From the NCBI RefSeq assembly GCF_003313505.1, contig NZ_QMHO01000005.1, forward strand, positions 124,001-188,000: 64,000 nt of DNA. The letters are read 5' to 3'. This stretch comes from Pedobacter nanyangensis. GTDB lineage: Bacteria; Bacteroidota; Bacteroidia; Sphingobacteriales; Sphingobacteriaceae. The notes below the pieces were generated by a model. It did no database searches, was not told the DNA's origin, and was given only the letters and a program-made list of their open reading frames with translations. The translations under genes were made by a program, and so were the position numbers. Shown piece after piece: positions 51,893 to 61,506 of the stretch. The first letter of the stretch is position 1. Every line of letters begins with the position of its first letter.

Positions 51893-52774
51893 CTATAAAC
51901 CTCCGCCATGAATATCGATTTTTTCAGCCCCTTTTGATCGCTCTTCCTGCGTAGCGGAAACCGAAAAATAGCTGGCACTTGGACACCTCATGTCCGTATA
52001 TCTCCCGTCATGAAAAGGTGTTTCCTGCAACTGCCCATTCACGATCCGGTATAGGTAACTGGCTTTCCATACTCCACCTGTTACCTTAGTTTTGGTGGCT
52101 TGCACAGGCTTTCCCTCATTGGACACCTGATCTATAGCGTTTACCCGCTTAAACTCTCCCTTGCCCGTGAAAGTGTAGCCGCCGCAATCAAAATCACGCT
52201 CAAATTTCTTTCCGGCACCCTCCACGGTAAATCTCAACACGCCGTTTGCTACAATTTTCACCGACATGGTCACCTCCTCTCCCGGATACCAGTAATACCG
52301 AGCCTCAGCAGGTGCATTTTCGTAAAGCGCCGCCTGTGCACTTCCGCTATGGGCGGTTCTTCTTAAAAATGGTCTGTAGGCTCTTCTGTCGGCAGTTACA
52401 ATTCCGTTTCCATCACGGATTACTTCCCAAGTGAGCCCAATATCCGTTTCCTGCCCACCCATATTGCCTCCCATATAAACAGACGGGTTATCCAAAAATT
52501 GGGCAGGCTTAGCAGGGTTAATCCGCAAGGGGTCAAAAACAGCGGTGGGCAAAACCAGTTGCCCACCAATGCCTCCCCATTCATCAACACTCGACACCAG
52601 TTTTCGGTAATACGCCCCCGCAAAGCAGTTTTTTGATGTTACGGGTCTTACTTCGCCTGCATAAAATGAATGGCCGGGTACAGGCTGGGGCGGCACCGAA
52701 TGATTTTCTTTCTTTTTTGAACAAGAAAGCGAAATAACACACAGTCCGAAAACCAAATAGCGAAATGTCATCAC
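51893..52774 (-). CDS. Unrecognised lipoprotein, third gene of the glycosidase operon
   Basis: 293 residues. A lipoprotein signal ends VISLSCSKKKENHSVPP (Cys18), followed by a Pro-rich tether. The body is beta-rich with many Gly, Trp and Tyr: FYAGEVRPVTSKNCFAGAYY, VSSVDEWGGIGGQLVLPTAV, ARYYWYPGEEVTMSVKIVAN and FERDFDCGGYTFTGKGEFKR. The pattern suggests a jelly-roll or lectin-like domain, possibly glycan-binding, but I do not recognise a family. It ends the minus-strand set 55113-51893 with an 18-base gap to the previous gene, so it is very likely cotranscribed. Surface or periplasmic placement is inferred from the lipobox. Confidence 0.72.
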   Translation of the reverse strand: MMTFRYLVFGLCVISLSCSKKKENHSVPPQPVPGHSFYAGEVRPVTSKNCFAGAYYRKLVSSVDEWGGIGGQLVLPTAVFDPLRINPAKPAQFLDNPSVYMGGNMGGQETDIGLTWEVIRDGNGIVTADRRAYRPFLRRTAHSGSAQAALYENAPAEARYYWYPGEEVTMSVKIVANGVLRFTVEGAGKKFERDFDCGGYTFTGKGEFKRVNAIDQVSNEGKPVQATKTKVTGGVWKASYLYRIVNGQLQETPFHDGRYTDMRCPSASYFSVSATQEERSKGAEKIDIHGGGL

Positions 52775-52791
52775 AGAGAATTAATCAAAAC

Positions 52792-53571
52792 CTAATAGTA
52801 AAATTTAAAAGCGCTTTTTTCAGTGGCCGAACTTAGGACAGCAATCAGCAATTGTGCCGGAACATTCAGCGGATATTCAAACACGTTATTTCCTTTTTGT
52901 ATCGAAAGATTTTTTGTCTTCAACAAAACACGTCCATTTACATCAGCAACAGAAAAAGTTGCCGATGTAGCTACCGGCGAATAAACACTTACCTTAATGG
53001 TTTGGTGAGCTGAATTTGCAGCAACAATCATATCCGTTTTGTTAAGATCGAACTTTACAGCAACTACAATAGAAGTGGAAAATGTACCATCCCTATCCAC
53101 GCTCTTTAGCTGGTAATAGTTGGTTCCATTTTCGGGCTTGCGATCTCTGTAGGCGTAATTTTGTAGGGAGCTCGAATTCCCATTGGCCCCAACGGTAGCA
53201 ATGCCCTTAAACGTCTTTCCATCGGTTGAGCGCAGTACTTCAAAGTGTAGCGCATTTTTTTCCATGGATGTAGACCAAGTTATATGGATGGCATCCGCCT
53301 CTTTTTTGGCATTGAATTTAAATAAGGTAATAGGCAGCACCTCATTTCGTAACGATTGGATAAAAGCCCTATTGGCCAGCCCGTAGCCATCGCCCCAGCT
53401 CACCTTGTCATAGGTACTGATGGTTACCGGAACAGCATCATCGCTTTGCGTAGTTGCCCCTACATTCCCGCCATTAACGTCCATCAACAGCTTTAAGGAA
53501 TCTACTTTTTGTGCCTTTACGGCATTAATGGCCAAAACCATTAGGATAACTAGGTATATTTTGGATTTCAT
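52792..53571 (-). CDS. Secreted protein with C-terminal type IX (type A-like) sorting domain
   Basis: 259 residues. A signal peptide (ends NAVKAQ) precedes a fibronectin-III-like region (about 80-165; EADAIHITWSTSMEKNALHF, then YAYRDRKPENGTNYYQLKSV). The last 80 residues resemble the type-A sorting domain: VSVYSPVATSATFSVADVNG, RVLLKTKNLSIQKGNNVFEY, then PAQLLIAVLSSATEKSAFKF. The usual closing lysine-rich tail is altered (ends FKFYY). Proteins of this kind leave the cell by the type IX pathway. It lies between the glycosidase and the lipoprotein, 6 and 17 bases away. Confidence 0.75.
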   Translation of the reverse strand: MKSKIYLVILMVLAINAVKAQKVDSLKLLMDVNGGNVGATTQSDDAVPVTISTYDKVSWGDGYGLANRAFIQSLRNEVLPITLFKFNAKKEADAIHITWSTSMEKNALHFEVLRSTDGKTFKGIATVGANGNSSSLQNYAYRDRKPENGTNYYQLKSVDRDGTFSTSIVVAVKFDLNKTDMIVAANSAHQTIKVSVYSPVATSATFSVADVNGRVLLKTKNLSIQKGNNVFEYPLNVPAQLLIAVLSSATEKSAFKFYY

Positions 53572-53577
53572 GATTGT

Positions 53578-55113
53578 TTAGTTTTTTGATTTAATTAAGA
53601 TTACGCCTGGCATGGCACGCTCAACATTGCCATCCGAAGGACGAACGGTCAATTGATTATTGATTCTTAAAGTGGTTGAACCTCCCCCATCTAAATTGAG
53701 TGCTGCAACACAGCCCATATCTTTCATCAAATTGGCCAGCTCATTTAACGATAAGCCTGTTACACTTGGCGAAACCGTAGTGTTACCTCCTTCTACGGCC
53801 ACCAAAATGACTTTTCCATCGGCAGTGTAGCCAATAGCAGACCTGGCACGCTGCGCCGTGTTGTCTAAATCGGCAAGTTCTTCGCCCGCAGTTACATTCA
53901 CGATGCCATCTTTCACCAAAACCGGCGAACCTCCCACGGCGCTAATGGCATTCCAAATGGTTCCGTTAGCAGCTAATGGCAAAGGCTGTGGTGCGGCATT
54001 TACATCGTTGGGAGATGGCGTGGTGTACGAATAAACCACGTTGCTAAGTCTGTAGGTCCAAGTAATATCAGGCTTCATCATTGACGACAGGCCGAAGGTG
54101 CCTCTGGTTGGATAGTAGGTGTTGGTTTGGTTGTTGTAGATGTTCCTGTTCAGCAAGGCCACGTTATTGGCATAGGTAGTGCCGTTATATTGAATGGTGC
54201 TTAGCGCCGTGGTATAAAAAAAACCGGCATTTAGGCAGGCCAAAACCGTACCGCTTTCTGCATTTACGTACGCTTCTGGAGTTTTAAAACTAACCGAATA
54301 AGTTGGCTTAAACTCTACTAATTTAGGATCGAAAACTACACAATAAGCATTCATTTGCCTGGCCATATAAGGGGTAGTTGTTCTGTACACCTGTATCCCC
54401 GCCGGAAAATTGGCCATCAATGCAGTTTCTTTGTTCCAATAAGCGGGCAAAGAAACCAAATCTGCATTGGTATCAAACGGCGTGGTGTAGTTTTGATAAT
54501 TTGGATTGGTCAAATACGCAATGCCTATGGTGCCGTTACCCAATAAACCTGTACCATTAAACAATGATTTAGTCCCCGGAATGGTGTGCCAAACCGATTT
54601 ATTGAAGAAATCGCCATAGGCCAAAGTGTGCACTGCTTTATTGCCGCCATTTGCCGCAGCGGCAACGTCCGTATCGGCCCTTACAGAAACCGCTTCATGA
54701 AAAGTTAGGTTCCATATTTTGGCAGCATCCATATTGGTAAAATAATTTACGTCGTTTATGGCAACGCTTATTTTAAAGTCAGTAGCATCTGTATCCGGCG
54801 TATAGGTTAACAGTTCGGCATCGCTCAGCTTACGTAAAACGATGGTAGTTCCCGAACGGAGGTTTTTCCATAAATTGATGTCGTTAAAACGATACTTGCC
54901 GCCCCCGTCATCTAAGGTTGTCCCGCCGTTGCCATAATCTTTGATAATGTAGTTTCTGATATCGAGGTGATCCGTATAAACTACCAGTTCCACCACATCG
55001 TTTATACCATTGGCCGCACCGCTATTATAATAACGGTTAACCAAAATACCCTGGGCCTTACTGTTTGCATAAAAGCCCGCAGCAAAGCACATCAAAAGTA
55101 AAATTCTCTTCAT
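53578..55113 (-). CDS. Secreted phosphodiester glycosidase (NAGPA/DUF2233) family protein
   Basis: 511 residues with a signal peptide (ends ANSKAQ). The N-terminal domain (about 22-150) has the look of a lamin-tail domain (ILVNRYYNSGAANGINDVVE, then LDIRNYIIKDYG). The catalytic-type NAGPA domain (about 270-505) shows VLACLNAGFFYTT, GSPVLVKDGIVN, RARSAIGYTADGKVILVAVE and MGCVAALNLDGGGSTTLRIN, the hallmark ending of the family. In animals this fold removes GlcNAc from phosphodiesters; bacterial members may act on cell-wall phosphodiesters or phage-like linkages. It leads the three-gene operon. The shared 55114-55323 spacer separates it from a divergent thioesterase gene. Confidence 0.83.
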   Translation of the reverse strand: MKRILLLMCFAAGFYANSKAQGILVNRYYNSGAANGINDVVELVVYTDHLDIRNYIIKDYGNGGTTLDDGGGKYRFNDINLWKNLRSGTTIVLRKLSDAELLTYTPDTDATDFKISVAINDVNYFTNMDAAKIWNLTFHEAVSVRADTDVAAAANGGNKAVHTLAYGDFFNKSVWHTIPGTKSLFNGTGLLGNGTIGIAYLTNPNYQNYTTPFDTNADLVSLPAYWNKETALMANFPAGIQVYRTTTPYMARQMNAYCVVFDPKLVEFKPTYSVSFKTPEAYVNAESGTVLACLNAGFFYTTALSTIQYNGTTYANNVALLNRNIYNNQTNTYYPTRGTFGLSSMMKPDITWTYRLSNVVYSYTTPSPNDVNAAPQPLPLAANGTIWNAISAVGGSPVLVKDGIVNVTAGEELADLDNTAQRARSAIGYTADGKVILVAVEGGNTTVSPSVTGLSLNELANLMKDMGCVAALNLDGGGSTTLRINNQLTVRPSDGNVERAMPGVILIKSKN

Positions 55114-55310
55114 AAAGTTTAGGTTAAGTTTATTTTATTAAAATCAAATCTAAACTTATTTAAAAATATTAATAATATAAAAATATTTTTTTATTTGTTT
55201 TAAAATGTTAGTCATAAAAACAGATAATTATTATCAAGTTATTTCCTTTCTTTTTAAGAATTGACTGGGCTTTAGCCGAAATTAAATGAAAAGAACAGCG
55301 TTAATTTCTG

Positions 55311-55318
55311 TATTTTTG
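55311..55318 (+). promoter_or_regulatory. -7 promoter box (TATTTTTG) for the thioesterase gene
   Basis: A perfect TAnnTTTG match ending 6 bases before the ATG at 55324, predicting a leader of only about 2 bases. Confidence 0.5.
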
Positions 55319-55323
55319 CCAAC

Positions 55324-55845
55324 ATGAGTTTGAACGTAAAAAGCCCAAAAAATTCGTTTACGGTAATGAATGAACTGGTTTTACCTAACGATACCAACAC
55401 GCTAAACAACTTAATGGGCGGCAGGCTGCTCCATTGGATGGATATTGCCGCGGCCATATCGGCCCAGAAACACTGCAACCGAATTGTGGTAACTGCCTCT
55501 GTGGACAACGTTTCGTTTAAACAGCCTATCAAACTGGGCGACGTGATTACCATTGAGGCTAAAGTGACCCGATCATTTAATACTTCCGTAGAAGTTCGTT
55601 TAGATGTATGGGCCGAAAATATCCCCTCGGGAACAAGAGTAAAATCCAATGAAGCTTATTATACTTTTGTTGCGGTAGACCAGAGTGGCCGCACGATCCC
55701 TGTACCCGAGATCAAACCTGAAACGCCTGAAGAAATTGAGCTTTACGAAGGGGCCTTGCGCCGCCGACAATTACGCTTAGTACTTGCAGGTAAAATGCAG
55801 CCCGATGATGCCATTGAACTCAAGGCCCTGTTTGCCAAAAATTAA
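55324..55845 (+). CDS. Hotdog-fold acyl-CoA thioesterase
   Basis: 173 residues, one hotdog domain. The helix LPNDTNTLNNLMGGRLLHWM carries the catalytic Asn/Asp-type region of the YciA/BACH group, followed by DIAAAISAQKHCNRIVVTAS, VDNVSFKQPIKLGDVITIEA and VWAENIPSGTRVKSNEAYYT. Such enzymes hydrolyse fatty acyl-CoAs in the cytosol. A charged tail (about 140-173) is normal for the group. It precedes the antiporter gene by 34 bases on the same strand. Confidence 0.93.
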   Translation: MSLNVKSPKNSFTVMNELVLPNDTNTLNNLMGGRLLHWMDIAAAISAQKHCNRIVVTASVDNVSFKQPIKLGDVITIEAKVTRSFNTSVEVRLDVWAENIPSGTRVKSNEAYYTFVAVDQSGRTIPVPEIKPETPEEIELYEGALRRRQLRLVLAGKMQPDDAIELKALFAKN

Positions 55846-55879
55846 CACCTTATATAGGAGTCGATAAAACAAAAAACGT

Positions 55880-57079
55880 ATGACGACCTATACCATATTA
55901 ATAATTTTAAGCTCACTGGTCATTTTCTCTTATTTATTTGACTTAGTGGCCAGTAAAACCAAGTTACCTTCGGTTTTACTCTTACTAACGTTAGGCATAG
56001 GCTTAAGGATACTTGTGGATAAGCTACAGATCCATACCTATAGCTTTTTGCAGATATTACCTACCTTGGGTACAGTTGGCCTTATCCTTATTGTTTTTGA
56101 AGGCTCTCTGGAACTTAAATATGCCAAAGAAAAAAACAGGATCATTAAAGGCGCATTCCTCTCGGCACTATTCATTTTAATTGCTACCGTTGCGGCAATC
56201 ACCTTTATCATTTACCAAATTACCGGCCAGTCACTTTACCTATGCTTTGTAAATGCTGTGCCTTTCAGTGTAATCAGCTCTGCAATTGCCATTCCCTCGG
56301 TTTCCAACATCAACAAAAAAAGCAAGGAGTTTATCATCTATGAAAGTTCCTTTTCAGATATCCTAGGTATTATACTTTTTAATTTTGCTGTTGCCAATCA
56401 ACACATTACCGCCGCTTCATTTGGGCAATTAGCCATCAATACTATTCTCATTCTATTGCTGTCGGTAGTGGCGTGCATCACCCTGCTATACCTGATGGGA
56501 AGGTTGAGGCACCATATTAAATTTTTCCTGATCATTTCCATTTTGATTATGGTGTACGCCATTGGGCAATCGTTCCACTTGTCGGCCCTGGTGCTCATAT
56601 TATCCTTTGGCCTGTTCCTCAACAATGCTGATACCATTAAACATGCTTGGTTCAGATCTGTATTTATCTACAAAAACCTTTCAAACGACCTTACCCAGCT
56701 CCACCAGCTTTCGGCCGAAAGTGCATTTATCCTCAGAACTTTCTTCTTTGTGATCTTCGGTTTTACGATGAACATTTACCAATTGAACAATTTCAATATC
56801 ATTGCTAACGGTCTTATTATATTGGGGAGCATCTATGTCATTAGATTTGGATATCTATATTTCTTCAAAAAAGACCATATTTTACCCGAAGGCTTTGTTA
56901 CCCCCAGGGGGCTAATCAGTATCCTGCTTTATTACAACTTGCCTCAACAATTGAAATTGGCAGAAATAGGCACCCCCTTTCTTTTTATGGTAGTGCTGGG
57001 CTCTAGTTTAGTGATGAGCATTGGACTGATGTCAACCAAGAAAAAAAACGCACCGGCAACCGAAGAAACGGGAAGCTAG
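55880..57079 (+). CDS. Cation/proton antiporter, CPA1-like
   Basis: 399 residues, almost wholly hydrophobic with about 11-12 helices. The sequence SVLLLLTLGIGLRILVDKLQ opens the second helix. VNAVPFSVISSAIAIPSVSN and IYESSFSDILGIILFNFAVA match the Na+/H+ exchanger core; the ESSFSD segment with Asp in the middle helix corresponds to the ion-binding acidic site of the CPA family. The cytosolic tail is very short. Ion specificity (Na+ or K+) cannot be told. No regulatory TrkA domain is present. It is probably cotranscribed with the thioesterase. Confidence 0.88.
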   Translation: MTTYTILIILSSLVIFSYLFDLVASKTKLPSVLLLLTLGIGLRILVDKLQIHTYSFLQILPTLGTVGLILIVFEGSLELKYAKEKNRIIKGAFLSALFILIATVAAITFIIYQITGQSLYLCFVNAVPFSVISSAIAIPSVSNINKKSKEFIIYESSFSDILGIILFNFAVANQHITAASFGQLAINTILILLLSVVACITLLYLMGRLRHHIKFFLIISILIMVYAIGQSFHLSALVLILSFGLFLNNADTIKHAWFRSVFIYKNLSNDLTQLHQLSAESAFILRTFFFVIFGFTMNIYQLNNFNIIANGLIILGSIYVIRFGYLYFFKKDHILPEGFVTPRGLISILLYYNLPQQLKLAEIGTPFLFMVVLGSSLVMSIGLMSTKKKNAPATEETGS

Positions 57080-57122
57080 TTTAACTAAACGTGGTAAAAC
57101 AGTTAAACGATTTTTGTTTCCT

Positions 57123-57130
57123 TATATTTG
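57123..57130 (+). promoter_or_regulatory. -7 promoter box (TATATTTG) for the second giant cargo gene
   Basis: A perfect TAnnTTTG match 25 bases before the TTG start at 57156. No good -33 TTTG is seen. Confidence 0.5.
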
Positions 57131-57155
57131 AAAAACATCAACTTTATTTAAACGC

Positions 57156-60100
57156 TTGAAACTACCATATCTAATTTACTTCTTGGTTCTTTTGACACCA
57201 TTTTATGGGAAGGCCGAAACCATTACGGTTACCACAAATAATGATAACGGCCCAGGAAGTTTAAGGGAAGCTATTCAAAAAGCTAATGCTAACAATCAGC
57301 AAGACCTTATCGTTTTTAATATTAGCGGAATTACAGAACAAGACAGAACCATCAACCTTGAAACCCAACTGCCTTTTATTAGCAGCAGCATGGTGATAGA
57401 TGCCACCACTCAGCCTGGTACATTTTTTGGAAGAAGCTCTGCCAAAATCATTATCCAACCTAAAAATACAACTGTTTATAGTGCTTTTGTCATTAAAGAT
57501 GCAGATGGTGTTGAGTTATATGGTTTTTATGCCAGGGATTTTACCAACCGAATGCCAAATGGCAATTTTGCAGGTGGCTTTTTGTACACCGAAAACGCAA
57601 AAAACATTAAGATTGGAGCAGCCAATAAAGGAAACGTAATTGCCAACTGCGCAAATTTCGTACTAAATTCTGACTATTCTTTATTAGACAGCCAAACTCC
57701 ATTGACTATAGGCATTGAAAACTTGAGCATAAAAGGCAACTTTATAGGCTTTGAACCCGATGGTAAATCATACCGAGCAACCCCAACTGGGCTTCTTGGC
57801 GGGCTCTACGTTTGCCTCGCGAAAGGGAATTACGACATTGGCGGAGACGATGATAAAGAACGTAATTACTTTGGAAATATCATTGTTTTCATAAACCTAC
57901 ATTACAGCCAGTTTAGAAATAAGCGTTACGCTGTACATCTAAATTTAAGAAACAATTATTTTTCTTTTGATGTAGATGGGCAACCTACGCCTCTTGCTTC
58001 AACAAACAATTCAAATAATTTCGTTGTACTTTACCAAACCTTTGGTGGCGATGTTTTCCCAACACAGCCTGGCTCTGCTACTATTATCAATAATAAGTCT
58101 ATTTGCAATTTCGGCATCAATATGACTAATTTAAATGGCCCTATCCTTTTCCAAGGAAATCAATTTTTGAAACATCCAAATCCTGTTCACGAATATAATT
58201 GGAGCAAATCTATTTTCCTTACTTCTTCAGAGGCGGTCAAAATTGGCGGTGAAAATCCTGGAGAAGCCAACACTCTTTACAACATCCCTGTTTATATAAA
58301 TTCGCCGAAATCAGCTATTGCACAAAGAAACAGCATGTATTGCACCGTTGAAAAACTAAATGCTGATGTCTTTTTAGCGGATGGCGGAACGATCCCAACC
58401 ATTAAAATCTTAACGGCTACAAATAGTTTAGTTACTGGCATAACAGAGCCTAACGCCAAAGTAGAGTTATTTTCCGATGACGACTGCAGCACCTGTCAGC
58501 CACATGCCTATTTAACCACCATCACGGCCGATGCCAATGGCAACTGGAGCTATGCTGGCAATTTCTCCAAAGCAATTATAGCTTCTGCTACAATAAATGG
58601 CTATACTTCCAATTTCACCCGAATAATTCAAAAAACTTACGCCAATATCACTCAAGCTACTTGCAACGAAGCCAACGGTGCTATTGTAGGCTTAACCGTT
58701 GAAAATGCGGTAGAATATATCTGGACCGACCAAAACAACAATTCAATTGGAAATAATCCAGACATTTACAATTTAAAACCTGGAAAATACAAGTTAACAA
58801 CCAAAAACCTAAGTTGCACCAGAGTTTTTGGAGAGTTCGAAATTGTCGACATGACACCTGAAGTTAGAGACCAAAATAAAATTATTACACATCCTACCTG
58901 CAATTCACTTGGCTCTATCACTTATCTTTATTTAACAAAATATTCATCAGACTATACTTACAGCTGGACCAACCAACGAGGAGAAGAAGTTGCTACTAGA
59001 ATAGATGCCTATAACCTTCCTGAGGGAAGCTATACTTTAAGTATTAAATATAAAAACAATTGCGAAGTAAAATATGGCCCCGTCGTACTGAAAAATCAAG
59101 CAGCCCCTACACTTGATGAGTCAATGGTCAAAATAAAAACTGCAGATTGTTCACAAAACAACGGTTCAATTACCTCCCTTACTACGACTAGCAATACAAG
59201 CATATCTTACAAGTGGATAAATGAAAGAAATGTTGTTGTTGGCACTAATTTAGATCTACTAAATGTTCCAGCAGGAAAATATTATTTAGAAATGAAAGAC
59301 GCAGGCGGTTGCGCTACTGTCTACTCCTCTTTATTTGAAATCACAGAACTAAATAGCATAACGATTAATAGCCTTGGCCTGGACATAAAAAATGCGACTT
59401 GCCAATCCAGCAACGGCAGCATAAAAGGAATCATTGTAAATGGAGCCACTAGCTACAAATGGACAAACAGTAATGGGGTAGTTATTTCAAATAATCTGGA
59501 ATTGGAAAACGCCCCTAGCGGAGCATACACCCTTGAAGTTTCTAATAGCTATTGTAAAAAAACATCATCTTACAATATCCAAGAAACGCCAAATTCAATA
59601 AACATAAGTAGTTTTTCAATGACACATCAAGACGCCTCCTGCAATTTAAACAATGGTTTTCTTGAATACAATGCTGACCAATACACCAAACTACCAAAAT
59701 CATATTATTGGAAAAACGAATTGAATCAGACAATTTCACAAACCAAAAAAGCAAATAACCTATCGGCAGGAAAGTACACTCTTTTTGGGATTGACGACAA
59801 TAATTGCCACCTGTTATTGACCACCTATGAAATTAAAAATATACCTCCACTTGCCTTAAATGAAAACAAGGCAATAGTCAGACATGCTACCTGTCAACAA
59901 AAAAATGGCTTCATTTCGGGTTTAGATGTAACGGGGGGATTACCTCCTTATCAATTTGAATGGACCAATAGTGACGGAGTCCCAATTCAAGGAACGAATG
60001 ATATAAACCATGTTGAGAGTGGTTCTTATCGATTAAAAATAACCGATGCAAGCAATTGCACAGCATACTCTAGAATATTTGTGATACAAGGCAATGCAAC

Positions 60101-60617
60101 TTCGATACCACAGCCAATCACCAAACCCATTTTTCTTTGCTCACCGAAAGAGATCAATGTATCAGTAAGTAGTTCTGTACCCAATGGAACATATACACTA
60201 TATGAAAACGAATATTCCAATAAAGCCATAGCTACATCAAATGATGGCAATTTCAGCATTAATATTACTCAGAATAAATCTTACTTCGTTTCCATAAAAG
60301 TGGGAAATTGCGAAAGTGAAAGAAGCGAGTTAAAGGTATATACTGGATTTTCAAACCTATCCATCCCAAATACTATTAGCCCCAATAATGACAATATTAA
60401 TGATGAATGGTTAATTAACGGTATAGAAAATTATCCAGATGTTAAAATACAGATTTTTTCAAGAACGGGAACAAGGGTTTTTAATTCAATAGGTTACAAA
60501 ACACCTTTTAACGGAAACTACCATAATACTCCTTTACCTGTAGGCGTATATTACTATATCATTAATTTTGGCCCGGAATGTAAAACAATTACAGGAAACC
60601 TAAATATCATACGATAA
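57156..60617 (+). CDS. Giant secreted repeat protein with gliding-motility (type IX, type B) C-terminal domain; paralogue of the 8822 gene
   Basis: 1153 residues from a TTG codon (KLPYLIYFLVLLTPFYGKAE is a good signal peptide). ITVTTNNDNGPGSLREAIQK opens the beta-helix part (to about 420), an Ig-like segment (GITEPNAKVELFSDDDC) follows, then six SprB-like repeats, each with a starting Cys (for example ATCNEANGAI, ATCQSSNGSIKG, ATCQQKNGFISG) and mostly a central x-W. The end is the CHU_C domain: ISPNNDNINDEWLINGIENY, IFSRTGTRVFNS and LPVGVYYYII, closing in NLNIIR. Domain order and repeat number match the protein at 8822, so the two arose by duplication. It is richer in Asn, Lys and A/T codons than its paralogue. 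No PorP/SprF gene adjoins it. Confidence 0.9.
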   Translation: MKLPYLIYFLVLLTPFYGKAETITVTTNNDNGPGSLREAIQKANANNQQDLIVFNISGITEQDRTINLETQLPFISSSMVIDATTQPGTFFGRSSAKIIIQPKNTTVYSAFVIKDADGVELYGFYARDFTNRMPNGNFAGGFLYTENAKNIKIGAANKGNVIANCANFVLNSDYSLLDSQTPLTIGIENLSIKGNFIGFEPDGKSYRATPTGLLGGLYVCLAKGNYDIGGDDDKERNYFGNIIVFINLHYSQFRNKRYAVHLNLRNNYFSFDVDGQPTPLASTNNSNNFVVLYQTFGGDVFPTQPGSATIINNKSICNFGINMTNLNGPILFQGNQFLKHPNPVHEYNWSKSIFLTSSEAVKIGGENPGEANTLYNIPVYINSPKSAIAQRNSMYCTVEKLNADVFLADGGTIPTIKILTATNSLVTGITEPNAKVELFSDDDCSTCQPHAYLTTITADANGNWSYAGNFSKAIIASATINGYTSNFTRIIQKTYANITQATCNEANGAIVGLTVENAVEYIWTDQNNNSIGNNPDIYNLKPGKYKLTTKNLSCTRVFGEFEIVDMTPEVRDQNKIITHPTCNSLGSITYLYLTKYSSDYTYSWTNQRGEEVATRIDAYNLPEGSYTLSIKYKNNCEVKYGPVVLKNQAAPTLDESMVKIKTADCSQNNGSITSLTTTSNTSISYKWINERNVVVGTNLDLLNVPAGKYYLEMKDAGGCATVYSSLFEITELNSITINSLGLDIKNATCQSSNGSIKGIIVNGATSYKWTNSNGVVISNNLELENAPSGAYTLEVSNSYCKKTSSYNIQETPNSINISSFSMTHQDASCNLNNGFLEYNADQYTKLPKSYYWKNELNQTISQTKKANNLSAGKYTLFGIDDNNCHLLLTTYEIKNIPPLALNENKAIVRHATCQQKNGFISGLDVTGGLPPYQFEWTNSDGVPIQGTNDINHVESGSYRLKITDASNCTAYSRIFVIQGNATSIPQPITKPIFLCSPKEINVSVSSSVPNGTYTLYENEYSNKAIATSNDGNFSINITQNKSYFVSIKVGNCESERSELKVYTGFSNLSIPNTISPNNDNINDEWLINGIENYPDVKIQIFSRTGTRVFNSIGYKTPFNGNYHNTPLPVGVYYYIINFGPECKTITGNLNIIR

Positions 60618-60865
60618 TATCAAACAATTTGGTGGCTCAATTTTAGCAGAAAAAATTCGAATCATATCAAGGGAAGAAGTTACTTTAATTTGGTAGTCTC
60701 CCAACAGCAAAGGTAAACCGGGACAGCATAACGCTGCAAAAAAGTAGTATGGATATCTTTATTGTATAACGTTTGGTCTGCAAAAAAATATCAATAGCAA
60801 TACCAATACTGCACAGGAACAATGTATCCCTGGTATTTTAAGAAGAATTAAACCTATGCTGATGA

Positions 60866-61279
60866 TTAGCTTCCCATTTCAAGAATCTTATCAAATTCAG
60901 TGGCCTTTAAAGGCATGACCGATAAGCGGCCTTGGCGTACCAACGAAATATCCTTTAGGCTTTCTTCTGCTTTAATTTGCTCAAGGCTTACTGGATTCTT
61001 CAGAGATTCTACCGGCGCCAAATCCACTACCACCCAATTAGGATCTGGAGTAGTTGGGTCCTGATAAAATTCCTTGACCACCTTGGCCACGCCCACCACG
61101 TTTTTCCCTTCATTGCTATGGTAAAACAAGACCAAATCTCCTGTTTTCATTTCTTTCAGGTTGTTACGTGCCTGATAATTGCGCACACCATCCCAAAAAG
61201 TACGTCCATCTTGGTTAAATTTTTCCCAGCTATATTTGAAAGGTTCGCTTTTGACTAGCCAATATTGTGTTTTGCTCAT
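60866..61279 (-). CDS. EVE domain protein
   Basis: 137 residues, one EVE (PUA-like) domain. MSKTQYWLVKSEPFKYSWEK contains the family YWLVKSEP start, TFWDGVRNYQARNNLKEMKT the RNYQARN motif, and GDLVLFYHSNEGKNVVGVAK the GD/FYHS strand. EVE proteins are thought to read modified bases in DNA or RNA. In some genomes they are linked to restriction and defence, but the neighbours here (secreted adhesin, EamA transporter) do not support this. The spacer 60618-60865 holds no gene I can support. Confidence 0.95.
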   Translation of the reverse strand: MSKTQYWLVKSEPFKYSWEKFNQDGRTFWDGVRNYQARNNLKEMKTGDLVLFYHSNEGKNVVGVAKVVKEFYQDPTTPDPNWVVVDLAPVESLKNPVSLEQIKAEESLKDISLVRQGRLSVMPLKATEFDKILEMGS

Positions 61280-61506
61280 GCTTAAAAGGTGTATCTATAG
61301 TTTCCTGCAAAATCAACGGCTGCACCATTGATTATCTGCAAAAATAATAAAACCTGCAAACCGTTCCTATATTTTTCATTCTTCGCGGCAAGCTATTTCG
61401 TTATTCCGGGGATTGAGGCAACCTTAAGGCGATATTGGGGACAAGCGTAAATTTTCAATACGTTAATACGCCGCTAAAAAACTATTTTTGTGGAAAATTC
61501 TCATCC

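Noticed and set aside
60866..61279. EVE protein as part of a defence island
   Set aside because: Neighbours are an adhesin-like protein and an EamA transporter; no restriction, methylase or nuclease gene is near.
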